This document shows positions 32,834 through 41,204 of a stretch of DNA of 64,000 bases, piece after piece (position 1 is the stretch's first letter; each line of letters starts with the position of its first letter). A program made the translations under genes and the position numbers. Where the stretch lies: positions 62,001 to 126,000 of the forward strand of contig SVLQ01000006.1 in the NCBI GenBank assembly GCA_015067825.1, read 5' to 3'. Source of the DNA: Oscillospiraceae bacterium. GTDB taxonomy: Bacteria; Bacillota; Clostridia; Oscillospirales; QAMX01. The notes under the pieces were generated by a model. That model ran no database searches. It was not told the DNA's origin and was given only the letters and a program-made list of their open reading frames with translations.

Positions 32834-32885
32834 TTGAAATCGCCTCCGTTTCATCATTTTCTGTTAGCCGCAGTTTTCTAATGTA

Positions 32886-32914
32886 ATTATACCATTTCTT
32901 CCATATTTCTGCAA
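32886..32914 (-). promoter_or_regulatory. Promoter of the lipoprotein gene
   Basis: TTGCAG (32909-32914), 17 bases, TATAAT (32886-32891) on the minus strand. Confidence 0.8.
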
Positions 32915-32978
32915 CTTTTTTTTGCAAATACACTTTTTTTTCAACAAAACACTTTTGTTGACTTTTTTATTTTTCCGA

Positions 32979-33007
32979 TTGACTTTCCGACTGCAGCGGG
33001 GTATAAT
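32979..33007 (+). promoter_or_regulatory. Promoter of the alkaline-phosphatase-family gene
   Basis: TTGACT (32979-32984), 17 bases, TATAAT (33002-33007), 32 bases upstream of the start codon. Confidence 0.85.
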
Positions 33008-33038
33008 GGAGAAAAGCATTGCGACAGGAGGAGAACCG

Positions 33039-33809
33039 ATGAAAGTTTTGCTGATTTTGTCGGACGGGATGCGCCCGGACAGTCTGACCGGGATCCCGTT
33101 TATCGAAGAACTGAAACAAAAGGGAACCTACGCGCTCGACGCGCAAACGGTGATGCCGTCGGTGACGCTGCCGTGCCATATGTCGCTGTTCCACAGCGTT
33201 GATCCCGACCGCCACGGCGTGACCACAAACACCTACACGCCGCAGGTGCGCCCGATCAACGGCATCTGCGAACAGGTCAAGCTGGCCGGCAAAACGAGCG
33301 CGATTTTTTATAATTGGGAGGAGATCCGCGATCTCGCCCGTCCCGGCTCGAACATCCGAAACGCCGAATTTTTCTCCGGCCGCATTTACGGCTACGAACG
33401 CGCCAACGCCTACCTCTGCGACCGCGCCAAGGCGCTGCTCTGCTCCGACGATGCGCCCGACTTCACCTTCCTCTACCTCGGTTGGTGCGACGGCGCCGGC
33501 CACGACAACGGCTGGATGAGCGAAGAATACATGCGCTCGGTGCGCGGGACGATCGGTATGGTCGAAGATCTGGTCAAGGCGCTGCCCGAAGACTTCGCCG
33601 TGATCCTCACCGCCGACCACGGCGGCCACAACCGCTCCCACGGCAGCGACTGTGCGGAAGACATGACGATCCCGGTATTCTTCTGCGGCGAGCCGTTTGC
33701 AGCGGGTCAGACCGTAGAAAACCTGACGATCAAAGATATCGCCCCGACGGTTATGAAGCTCCTCGGCGGCGAAAACGCCCCCGAATGGGAAGGCAGATCC
33801 ATTCTCTGA
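33039..33809 (+). CDS. Alkaline-phosphatase-superfamily phosphodiesterase (NPP-like)
   Basis: 256 residues from ATG 33039, nine bases after AGGAGGAG; the longer frame from 32922 runs through the promoter and is rejected. Motifs of the nucleotide pyrophosphatase/phosphodiesterase branch: LLILSDGMRPDSL (metal Asp), MPSVTLPCHMSLFHSVDPDRHGVTTN (Thr nucleophile in PSVTLPCH), YLGWCDGAGHDNGWMSEEY (Asp/His pair) and LTADHGGHNRSHG (DHG and His). Without a signal peptide it is cytoplasmic. It would hydrolyse phosphodiesters or phosphonate-like esters; substrate unknown. A metallophosphoesterase gene follows 52 bases later on the same strand. Confidence 0.88.
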   Translation: MKVLLILSDGMRPDSLTGIPFIEELKQKGTYALDAQTVMPSVTLPCHMSLFHSVDPDRHGVTTNTYTPQVRPINGICEQVKLAGKTSAIFYNWEEIRDLARPGSNIRNAEFFSGRIYGYERANAYLCDRAKALLCSDDAPDFTFLYLGWCDGAGHDNGWMSEEYMRSVRGTIGMVEDLVKALPEDFAVILTADHGGHNRSHGSDCAEDMTIPVFFCGEPFAAGQTVENLTIKDIAPTVMKLLGGENAPEWEGRSIL

Positions 33810-33861
33810 CCGCAGCGGCGATCAGCATAGTTTTTCAATCGAACCAGAAACGGAGTTACAT

Positions 33862-34857
33862 ATGATCACACTGAAAAAACAACCCGACCGCGACTTCCTG
33901 ATCCTCAACCTGACCGACCCGCAGCTCGACGACGAAGAATGGGATAAATACCGCTACCGCCATACCATCGAAACCACGCTGAACGAGCTGATCGAACGCG
34001 TCAAGCCCGGCTTGATCACCGTCAGCGGTGACATCGCGTGGGCGGGCCAGCGCGTTTCCTACCAGAAATTTGCCGACCTCATCGACAGCTACGGCATTCC
34101 GTGGGCGCCGGTTTGGGGCAACCACGACAACCAGGGCGGCCCCGACGAAGTGAACTACGTCGCCGACCTCTACCTCTCGTACGCAAACTGCGTTTACGAA
34201 AAGGGCGATCCGGCGATGGGCAACGGCAACTACGTTATCCGCATCGAAGAAGACGGCAAGCCCGTGACCGGCGTTTTCATGATCGACTCGCACGACCACT
34301 CGCCGTGGGTCAACGAAAAGGGCGAAGATACCAGCGAATGGGCGAAGCTCGACCCGATCCAGCTCGACTGGTACCGCGAACAGGTCAACGCGCTGAAGGC
34401 CGACGGCTGCAACGACAGCGCGATCGTCCTGCACATCCCGATCTACGCCTACCGCGAAGCGGCTGCCGCCGCTTTCCGCGAAGGGTTCGACTTAAAGGCG
34501 ATCAAGCCCGAAGAGAGCTACGGCCACGCTTGTTGGAACGAAGGCTACACCGACTCCTACGGCGTCATGTACGAGGGCATTTGCAGCTATCCCGCCGACG
34601 AAGGCATGATGGATCTGATCTGCGAGCTCGGCTCGACCCGCCACGTCGTCTGCGGCCACGACCATGTCAATAGCACCGTGATCCAATACCGCGGCGTCAA
34701 GCTGATCTACGGTCTGAAGACCGGTCTCGGTTGCTACTACAACGAGCTGCTCAACGGCGGAACCGTGCTGAAGGTAACCAAAGACGGTGTCACCGACGTC
34801 TGGCACGAATCGGTCCCCATTCCGGCCGATTGCCTAAAAAAAGAAGAAGACGAATAA
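33862..34857 (+). CDS. Metallophosphoesterase (calcineurin-like)
   Basis: 331 residues, ATG 33862 after ACGGAG. The calcineurin motifs are present: LNLTDPQLDD (replacing the usual DxH with DPQ), GLITVSGDIAW (GDxxx), VWGNHDNQGG (GNHD), LHIPIYAY (His) and VVCGHDHVNS (GHxH). An acidic, Lys-rich tail ends KKEEDE. The first motif normally supplies an Asp-x-His metal pair; here LTDPQ keeps Asp but lacks the His. Related to two metallophosphoesterases at 44475 and 45551, which keep TDMHI/TDLHI. Role unknown. Confidence 0.88.
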   Translation: MITLKKQPDRDFLILNLTDPQLDDEEWDKYRYRHTIETTLNELIERVKPGLITVSGDIAWAGQRVSYQKFADLIDSYGIPWAPVWGNHDNQGGPDEVNYVADLYLSYANCVYEKGDPAMGNGNYVIRIEEDGKPVTGVFMIDSHDHSPWVNEKGEDTSEWAKLDPIQLDWYREQVNALKADGCNDSAIVLHIPIYAYREAAAAAFREGFDLKAIKPEESYGHACWNEGYTDSYGVMYEGICSYPADEGMMDLICELGSTRHVVCGHDHVNSTVIQYRGVKLIYGLKTGLGCYYNELLNGGTVLKVTKDGVTDVWHESVPIPADCLKKEEDE

Positions 34858-34928
34858 AAGAGAACCGTGCGACTGTAGGGGAGAGTCTCCGTGCCCTTCC
34901 GCAGTTTCGGTCGCCGCATATCGTAAAA

Positions 34929-34963
34929 ACCCCGGCTGTTACGCAAATAACAGCCGGGGTTTC
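34929..34963. terminator. Terminator between convergent genes
   Basis: A 13-bp stem (34929-34941 with 34948-34960), T-rich on both strands (TTTCTC on plus). The 70 bases before it hold no gene. Confidence 0.8.
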
Positions 34964-34967
34964 TCAT

Positions 34968-35378
34968 TCAAAAGACGTATCGCGTGCCGTGATCGTAGAG
35001 GATGCCATCGGTCAGACGGATCCGCAGGATGACCGTTTGCGGATCGGATTCGTCGGTGTGGCCGTTATCGTACCACGCCGCAAACGCAGCGCGCAGCCGA
35101 TCGGCCATTTCGCGGTTTTCCTCGGCCGCGACGTGGCCCAGACTCGCGCAGAGCGCGTGGCCGGAAAACCAGTCGCCGCTGATCGCCGCCCGCGGATCGC
35201 GGCGGAGATGCTCCATTTTGTGCGAGCTGCCGTGCGTGATCGTATAGAAGCTGTCGCCGACGAAGATCGCATCGATCGTCCGCACCCACGGATTGCCCGT
35301 TTCATCCACCGTCGCCAGCGCCATCAGCGAATCGGCGCCGAAGCGCTTGGCAAGGATCGCCGCACACGCTTCGTTCAT
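34968..35378 (-). CDS. Pyridoxamine 5'-phosphate oxidase-family (FMN-binding split barrel) protein
   Basis: 136 residues overlapping the upstream HAD gene by four bases (ATGA). ADSLMALATVDETGNPWVRTIDAIFVGDSFYTITHGSSHKMEHLRRDPRAAIS is the first half of a split-barrel flavin-binding domain (PF01243), where Arg/Thr/Lys residues hold FMN. Proteins of this size are usually general flavin reductases or heme-degrading/F420-like relatives rather than true PdxH. Substrate unknown. Co-transcribed with the HAD phosphatase. Confidence 0.85.
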   Translation of the reverse strand: MNEACAAILAKRFGADSLMALATVDETGNPWVRTIDAIFVGDSFYTITHGSSHKMEHLRRDPRAAISGDWFSGHALCASLGHVAAEENREMADRLRAAFAAWYDNGHTDESDPQTVILRIRLTDGILYDHGTRYVF

Positions 35379-36226
35379 GCCTGAAATCTCCCTTCGAAGA
35401 TATCGCGGATCGTGCGGATCACGCCGCCCTCGTTGTGCGAGGGGATGACGTGGGAGGCAATGCGCTGCATCTCCGGCTCGGCCGTATTGGGCGCGAAGCT
35501 CTTGTCGGCCACTTCGTACATCGGGCGGTCGTTGAAATTGTCGCCGAAGACGTAGAGCTTATCGGCACCGACCAGCGCCTGCGCCGCCTTCGCGCCGACG
35601 CCTTTGCCGCCGTTGGCCGCACCGCATTCGAGAAATTTATAGCCGTCGCGGTAGGTATCGCCGTAGTAAACGATCTTCAAACCGTCGATCTGCTTCATTT
35701 TTTCGTAGATCGGATCGAGCTTTGACTCGTGGGCAAGGCAGGAGAACTCGATCACGTCGCCGCTGCCGTCGTATTCGGACATCGGACGCACCGGCAGATG
35801 CGGCTGGTCGGTCGCGCGGAGGTAGCGGGTCATCGGCCCGTCGACGGCGACGTCGTCGCGGTAATAGGTCACCATCGTCTCGCCTCCATCGGCGACGACG
35901 AACATCCGCATGAAAACGTCGCTCTCCAGAAAGAGCGCGACCACCGCAGCAGCGGCAGCGCGTTCGACCGGGAACCACCGCACCGCGTGCGGCTCCGCCA
36001 TATCCCACAACAGCGCACCGTTCAAGCAAACCGCCGGAGCACTCAGCCGCACACCCGACGGGCCGATCGCATGGTGCGCACCGGCCGGGCCGCGCGCAGT
36101 CGCGATCGTAAACAAGCAGCCGCGGTCGGTCAGATCGTTTAAGATCTGCGCATATTCTGGCGCGACCGCCGCACTATCGTTCAGCAAAGTGCCGTCAAGG
36201 TCGCTGGCAAACAAAATCTTCTCCAT
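35375..36226 (-). CDS. HAD-superfamily hydrolase, Cof/IIB type
   Basis: 283 residues from ATG 36226 (AAAGGATTAACG upstream). Motif I LFASDLDGTLLNDS (nucleophile Asp and acid Asp), motif II TIATARG, cap subdomain of type IIB (alpha/beta), motif III Lys in KGVGAKAAQALVG and motif IV YVFGDNFNDRPMYE are in order. Cof-type HADs (YidA, YwpJ) dephosphorylate sugar phosphates, FMN or PLP. The longer frame starting at 36454 runs through the upstream hairpin element and is rejected. Its promoter is not obvious; the multi-hairpin element lies just upstream. Confidence 0.9.
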   Translation of the reverse strand: MEKILFASDLDGTLLNDSAAVAPEYAQILNDLTDRGCLFTIATARGPAGAHHAIGPSGVRLSAPAVCLNGALLWDMAEPHAVRWFPVERAAAAAVVALFLESDVFMRMFVVADGGETMVTYYRDDVAVDGPMTRYLRATDQPHLPVRPMSEYDGSGDVIEFSCLAHESKLDPIYEKMKQIDGLKIVYYGDTYRDGYKFLECGAANGGKGVGAKAAQALVGADKLYVFGDNFNDRPMYEVADKSFAPNTAEPEMQRIASHVIPSHNEGGVIRTIRDIFEGRFQA

Positions 36227-36274
36227 CGTTAATCCTTTCTTCCGCCAATAAAAACTATCATCCAATCCGTTCCG

Positions 36275-36573
36275 TTTTTTCGGCGGCTTTGCTGCCGAAA
36301 AAACTCCTTCAAGACGGTCGCAAGACCGTCCACGCGCCGAAAGGAGCCGACAAAATCGCAGATTTTGTCGGCGGGGATCAGCGCGTGAAAGAACCCCCGC
36401 CGCAGCGGGCCCGATTTGGAAACGCAGTTTCCAAATCGCTAAAAGCTCGCCCACGCGCCGAAAGGAGCCGACGAAATCACAGATTTTGTCGGCGGGGATC
36501 AGCGCGTGAGAGATCGATCGAAAACAAAGTTTTCGATCGGTTAGCCCGATTTGGAAACGTAGTTTCCAAATCG
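36275..36573 (-). repeat. Multi-hairpin intergenic element, copy 1 (compound)
   Basis: A run of palindromes between the wal operon (ends 36579) and the HAD gene (starts 36226). In plus coordinates: terminator-like hairpin 36275-36303 (T6CGGC with GCCGA6); hairpin 36313-36330 (GACGGTC/GACCGTC); nested unit 36331-36387 (outer CACGCGC/GCGCGTG, inner 12-bp GCCGACAAAATC/GATTTTGTCGGC at 36346-36372); small CCCGC/GCGGG at 36396-36409; hairpin 36412-36438 (CGATTTGGAAAC arms); a second nested unit 36452-36508; hairpin 36515-36539 (CGATCGAAAAC arms); hairpin 36547-36573 (CGATTTGGAAAC arms again). The same family occurs inverted at 47399-47552. Read in the direction of the flanking genes (minus), it starts right after the yycI-like stop codon and ends with the terminator-like hairpin. 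Confidence 0.9.
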
Positions 36574-36578
36574 CATTT

Positions 36579-37403
36579 CTAACTTCCGCTCAAAATCGAA
36601 CCGTCCAGCCCGCTCATAACATAATCGCCGCCGTCGGTTTTGATATAGACCGCCGGAATCAGACGGATACCACCGTCGTCTTCTACCGTGTGGTAATAGG
36701 CCGCCTCGGCCGCAACGATCAGGCTCACATCCAACTCGTATTCCGCAGCATAGGCGCCGAAATCGGCGAGGATCGCCGTCAGCTGCCGCGAAACCGCCTC
36801 ACCGCGTTCCGGCTCACCGACGAACACACATCCCACGATCGTGGCCGTTCCGTCGGCGTAGGAAACCGACAAATCGACATTTCTAAGTCGCAGACCGTTG
36901 ATTTCGCAGACAAAACGCACCGTGACCGCAGTCCCGGTTTCAACGACCATGCCGTAGTCCGAGGGCAAAATATCGGCGCGCTCCAAAAGAGCTTTGGCCG
37001 CAGCACCGGCTTCGTCGGCGCTTGCGGGTTGGGGCTGATTTTGCAGGACGATGTTGACGAGGCCGCCGCGGCGGAACACCGCTTCGCCGGCCACACCCGT
37101 ATAGACATCGATGCCGCCGCCCTGCTCACTTTTGACCGTTTCGCCCAGAAAAGCCGCAGCAATTGCCGCTTCGGCCTTGGGATCGCGCGCGAGCGTTTGC
37201 ACACGGACGGTTTGTGTGCGGTACGGGATCGCGCTGTCTTCGATCCAGATGCCACACCGTTCGAGGAATGCAAGCGTGTTGTCGATGGTTTGCTGCGGAA
37301 TCACCGATTCGGTATAGCGCGAGTAGATCAGGTTGACAGCGAGAGCGAGATTGATCACCGCCAGCAGCAAAATGACAATCGTTTTGATTTTGGCTTTATC
37401 CAT
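36579..37403 (-). CDS. YycI-like two-component regulatory protein
   Basis: 274 residues from ATG 37403, overlapping the YycH-like gene by eight bases. It begins with a short cytoplasmic N-terminus and one membrane helix (KIKTIVILLLAVINLALAVNLI, about residues 5-25), then an extracytoplasmic region of mixed alpha/beta with repeated acidic stretches and a C-terminal DGGDYVMSGLDGSILSG. The position (last after walR, walK, yycH), topology and length match YycI, which with YycH binds and restrains WalK from outside. Sequence similarity to YycI cannot be verified here; the context is the main evidence. Confidence 0.75.
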   Translation of the reverse strand: MDKAKIKTIVILLLAVINLALAVNLIYSRYTESVIPQQTIDNTLAFLERCGIWIEDSAIPYRTQTVRVQTLARDPKAEAAIAAAFLGETVKSEQGGGIDVYTGVAGEAVFRRGGLVNIVLQNQPQPASADEAGAAAKALLERADILPSDYGMVVETGTAVTVRFVCEINGLRLRNVDLSVSYADGTATIVGCVFVGEPERGEAVSRQLTAILADFGAYAAEYELDVSLIVAAEAAYYHTVEDDGGIRLIPAVYIKTDGGDYVMSGLDGSILSGS

Positions 37404-38673
37404 GGATATCCGCTCCGTTTCCGCCGCGCACGACCGGCAACACACAGAACGCGGCCTGCCAGACATTGCCGCGTTCGAGATATGCCCAACTCAGCCGTCC
37501 GCTGCTGCCGTCGCCGGTCAGACCCGCAAGCAGCGCCTGCGGATTGAGCTGCGGTGCGGCCGCATCCGTTTCGCTGACGGAGACCGCAAACAACGCAACC
37601 TCGGCCTGTACCAGCAGATCACCCTGAAACACAAACCGCGCGGCCGTACGTGAGCCGTTGGTTGCGACCAGAACCACACCGTCGTACCACGCGTCGAACG
37701 ATGCGATCGTGCGGTCCCCTTGGGTCTCGACTGCGCTCAGGACATAGCGCGGAACATTGGTCAGACCGGCAATGCAGTCGGCGAGGATCGCCGATGCGCG
37801 GTCGACGCACGCGGCAGAATCGCCGAGCATGGCCGCCACCGCCGCTTCATCGGCTGCGACAAAGGTGAGAGAACCATCGCCACCGGCGCGCAATGTGCCG
37901 CCTTCGGCCAAAAATACGCGCCCCGACGATGCGTCGGCATAGCTGCGCGCAGTATAGCTGTCAAATCCGAACGCCTCCAGCAGAATCATCTGCCGTTCGC
38001 GCTCGTAGCTGCCGTTTTCGTCGCAGAGCGGTGTGCGCGTCAGCACACCGGCTGCTTGTGCGGCAATCGGCACGGCGGAATGCGGCGTGAGAGCGGTACC
38101 GGTTTTGCCCAACGTGCAGGCGTAGACAACGGCTTCGCCTTCGCTGCCGAGCAGACGCGGCTCCAGGTCAGCCGTTTTCAACGCGGTCGTGGACATATAA
38201 CAGACGCCGTCGGCGTAGAGATAGAGCTCGGCCAGCTCTTTGGTCAGGGTAATCAGCAGGCTGTCGGCATACAATTCGGTCAGCGGGCCTTCCTCGCTGC
38301 CGCCGATGACGGCCACGGGCAGTACCGCTCCGTAGTCAAGCAGAACCCCCTTACCGTTTAGGGCAGCGACCCAGCGCGCGGGATCCACCTGTGCCGGCGC
38401 GTTGGCCGAGCCGAGCAATTCGACCAAAATCGGCCGCACCACCTCAAAATACGGCGTAAGGAGACGGTTTTTGCCGAGCAGCGAGCAATCACCGTCGTTG
38501 AGCACAGCCGCAACGGGCATCAGCGGCCCCGTGCTGCCGCTCTCATTTTGCGTCCCGTCGGTCGATGCAGGCGAAAAGAACAATCCGCGTTCACTCACGG
38601 CAGTCAGCACAAACAACAGGATCGCCGTGGCTGAAAGCAGCGCGATCACGGCGTTTTGCACCTTATTTTTCAT
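37396..38673 (-). CDS. YycH-like two-component regulatory protein
   Basis: 425 residues, ATG 38673 overlapping the walK stop by four bases. One N-terminal membrane helix (NAVIALLSATAILLFVLTAV, about residues 7-26) precedes a large extracytoplasmic domain. The topology, size (YycH is about 450 residues) and place directly after walK identify it as YycH-like. YycH and YycI form a membrane complex that tunes WalK activity. No motif beyond this could be confirmed by eye. Confidence 0.78.
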   Translation of the reverse strand: MKNKVQNAVIALLSATAILLFVLTAVSERGLFFSPASTDGTQNESGSTGPLMPVAAVLNDGDCSLLGKNRLLTPYFEVVRPILVELLGSANAPAQVDPARWVAALNGKGVLLDYGAVLPVAVIGGSEEGPLTELYADSLLITLTKELAELYLYADGVCYMSTTALKTADLEPRLLGSEGEAVVYACTLGKTGTALTPHSAVPIAAQAAGVLTRTPLCDENGSYERERQMILLEAFGFDSYTARSYADASSGRVFLAEGGTLRAGGDGSLTFVAADEAAVAAMLGDSAACVDRASAILADCIAGLTNVPRYVLSAVETQGDRTIASFDAWYDGVVLVATNGSRTAARFVFQGDLLVQAEVALFAVSVSETDAAAPQLNPQALLAGLTGDGSSGRLSWAYLERGNVWQAAFCVLPVVRGGNGADIHG

Positions 38674-40427
38674 ACAACCGCACCCTCATCGGCAGCTTCC
38701 GGCAGCCAAATCGCCACCGTTGTGCCCTCGTTTTGTTCGCTTTCGATGCGGATCGTACCCTTTAGATTCTGGATAAATTCTTTGGCGATGGCAAGGCCGA
38801 GTCCCGAACCGCCGCTCTCGCGCGAACGCGCTTTGTCGACGCGGTAGAAGCGGTCGAAGATGTGCGGCAGATCGTTCTTGGGAATACCCATGCCGTTGTC
38901 GGCAACGGTAATCTCCGCGCCGCCGTCGACAGTGCGAGCGGTGACACGGATCTTGCCTCCGTTGGGCGTGTACTTGATCGCATTGGTGATGACGTTCATG
39001 TAGACCTGCCCAAGCCGGTCGTAGTCGGCGGAGATCGGCGGCAGAGGCCCTTCGATCGACAGACTGAGGGTCTGGTCGCGTTTTTTTGCTTCGAGATTGG
39101 AGGCATCGACGATGTTGCGGATCAGCTCGTCGGGGACGAAGGTATTCAGATGCCAGTCCATGCGGCCGTAGTCGAGCTTGGAGATCGTCAGCAGGTCGCG
39201 GACCAGACGCGTCATGCGGTCGGTCTCGTTCAGAATGACCTGCATGAAGCGCGCACGCAGTGCCGGCGGCATTTCGTCGTCGGAGAGGATCGTTTCAGCG
39301 TAGCTGCGGACATTGGTCAGCGGCGTGCGCAATTCGTGGGAGATATCGGCGACGAATTCACGGCGAGCGGTATTCAGACGTTCCTGCTCGGTGATATCGT
39401 AGATGACGACGATCACGCCGCCTTCGTGTTCTTCGCTGCCAAACGGCGTGTAGAAAAAGCGCAGGTCGCGGCCGTTGACCTTGGCGATGCGCTCTTCGGC
39501 CGCACCGCTTTCGATCGCCAGCACTTCCTCCAGTGTCAGCGGTGCGCCCAGCGCGGCGTAGTCGGAAACCGCATCGGTTTTCGGCGCAAGCAGCGTTTGG
39601 GCGGCGGCGTTGATGTGGAGCAGCTCTCCCCGGCGGGAAAGGGCAACGATGCCGTCGGTCATGTGTTCGAAAACGGCCGACAGCTTGTTGCGCTCGTTGG
39701 CCACGGCCCCCAGCGTATCCTCAAGCGCCTGAGACATATCGTTGAACGTTTGGGTGAGGACACCGATTTCGTCGGTAGAATAGGCCGGAGGTTTGCTGGT
39801 AAAGTCACCGGCGGCGACGAGCTTGGCACTTCGGGTCAGGTTTTCGATCGGGCGCGAGATCGTCTTGGCCAGCATCACCGAAAGCAGCACGGCGATGGCC
39901 AAGCCGAACAGCAAGGCCTGCAGCACAGCCGACAGGAGCATCTGCTGCAATTCCGAAACGCTCTCTTTGTTGTCTTTTATGTAGATGATATAGCCGCCGT
40001 CGCTGTAGGTAACCGGCACGGCAATGTCGAAAAAGCCGGTCGCCGCTGCCGTTTCCATGCCGACATTGCCCGCGAGGGCCGCCAGCACGTTGTTGGTTTT
40101 CTCCACCGCGCTGTCGGCATCGCTGCCGGTCAGATAGGCACCCGTGCGCGCATCCAAAAGCGCAAACGTGCGGCTTTGGTTGAGACCGAGCTGCGAAGAA
40201 TGCGCGAGAATATATTCCTCGGCGCGCGTCAACCCATCCTCACCCGAGGATACGTCGCGGAACACGTCGAGAAAATCGCCGGTGAATACGTCACCCATTT
40301 CCTCGTAGAAACGGTCTTCGTAGTACGTACCGACGCTGTTGAGCAGGTAAATCCCGATAACAGTCATAACGGTCACGATCAGTAAGACCAAGATCATGAC
40401 CAGCTTTACTTGCAGAGATCGCGTCAC
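38670..40427 (-). CDS. walK: Sensor histidine kinase WalK
   Basis: 585 residues, start GTG 40427 after GGAGGGAG. Two membrane helices (about residues 8-30 and 166-187) flank an extracytoplasmic sensor of ~135 residues; then HAMP (about 188-240), PAS (about 245-345), HisKA with FVADISHELRTPLTNVRSYAE (phospho-His 364) and HATPase with NAIKYTPNGGKI (N box), ADNGMGIPKNDLPHIFDRFYR (G1/F) and GSGLGLAIAKE (G2). This architecture, next to an OmpR-type regulator and YycH/YycI-like genes, is WalK, the essential cell-wall homeostasis kinase of Firmicutes. Confidence 0.92.
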   Translation of the reverse strand: MTRSLQVKLVMILVLLIVTVMTVIGIYLLNSVGTYYEDRFYEEMGDVFTGDFLDVFRDVSSGEDGLTRAEEYILAHSSQLGLNQSRTFALLDARTGAYLTGSDADSAVEKTNNVLAALAGNVGMETAAATGFFDIAVPVTYSDGGYIIYIKDNKESVSELQQMLLSAVLQALLFGLAIAVLLSVMLAKTISRPIENLTRSAKLVAAGDFTSKPPAYSTDEIGVLTQTFNDMSQALEDTLGAVANERNKLSAVFEHMTDGIVALSRRGELLHINAAAQTLLAPKTDAVSDYAALGAPLTLEEVLAIESGAAEERIAKVNGRDLRFFYTPFGSEEHEGGVIVVIYDITEQERLNTARREFVADISHELRTPLTNVRSYAETILSDDEMPPALRARFMQVILNETDRMTRLVRDLLTISKLDYGRMDWHLNTFVPDELIRNIVDASNLEAKKRDQTLSLSIEGPLPPISADYDRLGQVYMNVITNAIKYTPNGGKIRVTARTVDGGAEITVADNGMGIPKNDLPHIFDRFYRVDKARSRESGGSGLGLAIAKEFIQNLKGTIRIESEQNEGTTVAIWLPEAADEGAVV

Positions 40428-40487
40428 TGCGCTCCCTCCTCCGATTCAAACAGAAAATCGCGGATTCCGCCGCGTTCGGGGGCTGCG

Positions 40488-41189
40488 TTATTTGCCCTGC
40501 GGGTCGTAGTAGTAGCCCACGCCGTGGCGGGTGGCGATAAAACGCCCAGCTCCCTCGGCGCATTCCTCCAGTTTTTCGCGCAGGCGACGCACGGCGACGT
40601 CGACGATGCGCGTACCGCCGTCGTACTCGTAGCCGTAGACGCTGCGGAGGATATCCTCGCGGGTGAAAACGGTGTCGGGCGAAGAGGTCAGGTAGCGCAG
40701 CAGCTCGTATTCGCGCGCGCTGACATCGAGCGATTTGCCGCAGACGCTGACCGTCTTGCTCTTTTCATCGACGGCGATCTCGCGCGCGGTCTTCGCAGAA
40801 GCTGCCGGCACGAGCGCACCCGTGCTGCGACGAAGATTCGCCCGCACGCGCGAAATGAGCTCGCGCATCAAAAACGGTTTGGTGATATAGTCGTCGGCGC
40901 CGAGCTCAAGCCCCTCGACCTTATCGTCTTCGCCTTCGCGGGCGGTAAGCATCAGGATCGGGACGTCGGAGACCTCGCGCACGCGGCGGCAGATCTCGAA
41001 GCCGTTGATGCCCGGCAGCATCAGATCCAAAAGGATCAGATCAGGGGCATCGTTGAGCGCCATCGAAAGACCGGTCTCGCCGTCGTAAGCGGCCAGTGCC
41101 TCGAAGCCCTCTTTCATCAGGTTGTAAACAACGATATCGGAGATCGCCGCGTCGTCCTCGACGATCAGAATGCGTTTCTTTTCGTCCAT
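40488..41189 (-). CDS. walR: Response regulator WalR (OmpR/PhoB family)
   Basis: 233 residues; ATG 41189 after AAAGGAAC. Receiver domain with acidic pocket E11-D12-D13, phospho-acceptor D55 (LILLDLMLPG), Thr (LTAREG) and Lys (YITKPF); C-terminal winged-helix DNA-binding domain (LSLS-like VSAREYELLRYLTSSPDTVFTREDILRSVYGYEYDGGTRIVDVAVRRLREKLE). Partner of WalK, 60 bases upstream of it. Controls cell-wall hydrolase genes in relatives; the M23 gene at 1712 is a possible target, but no WalR box was established. Confidence 0.93.
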   Translation of the reverse strand: MDEKKRILIVEDDAAISDIVVYNLMKEGFEALAAYDGETGLSMALNDAPDLILLDLMLPGINGFEICRRVREVSDVPILMLTAREGEDDKVEGLELGADDYITKPFLMRELISRVRANLRRSTGALVPAASAKTAREIAVDEKSKTVSVCGKSLDVSAREYELLRYLTSSPDTVFTREDILRSVYGYEYDGGTRIVDVAVRRLREKLEECAEGAGRFIATRHGVGYYYDPQGK

Positions 41190-41204
41190 ATCTGTTCCTT
41201 TCGC

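Noticed and set aside
36275..36573. CRISPR array
   Set aside because: The repeated units are palindromes of different lengths without equal spacers, and no cas genes are present.
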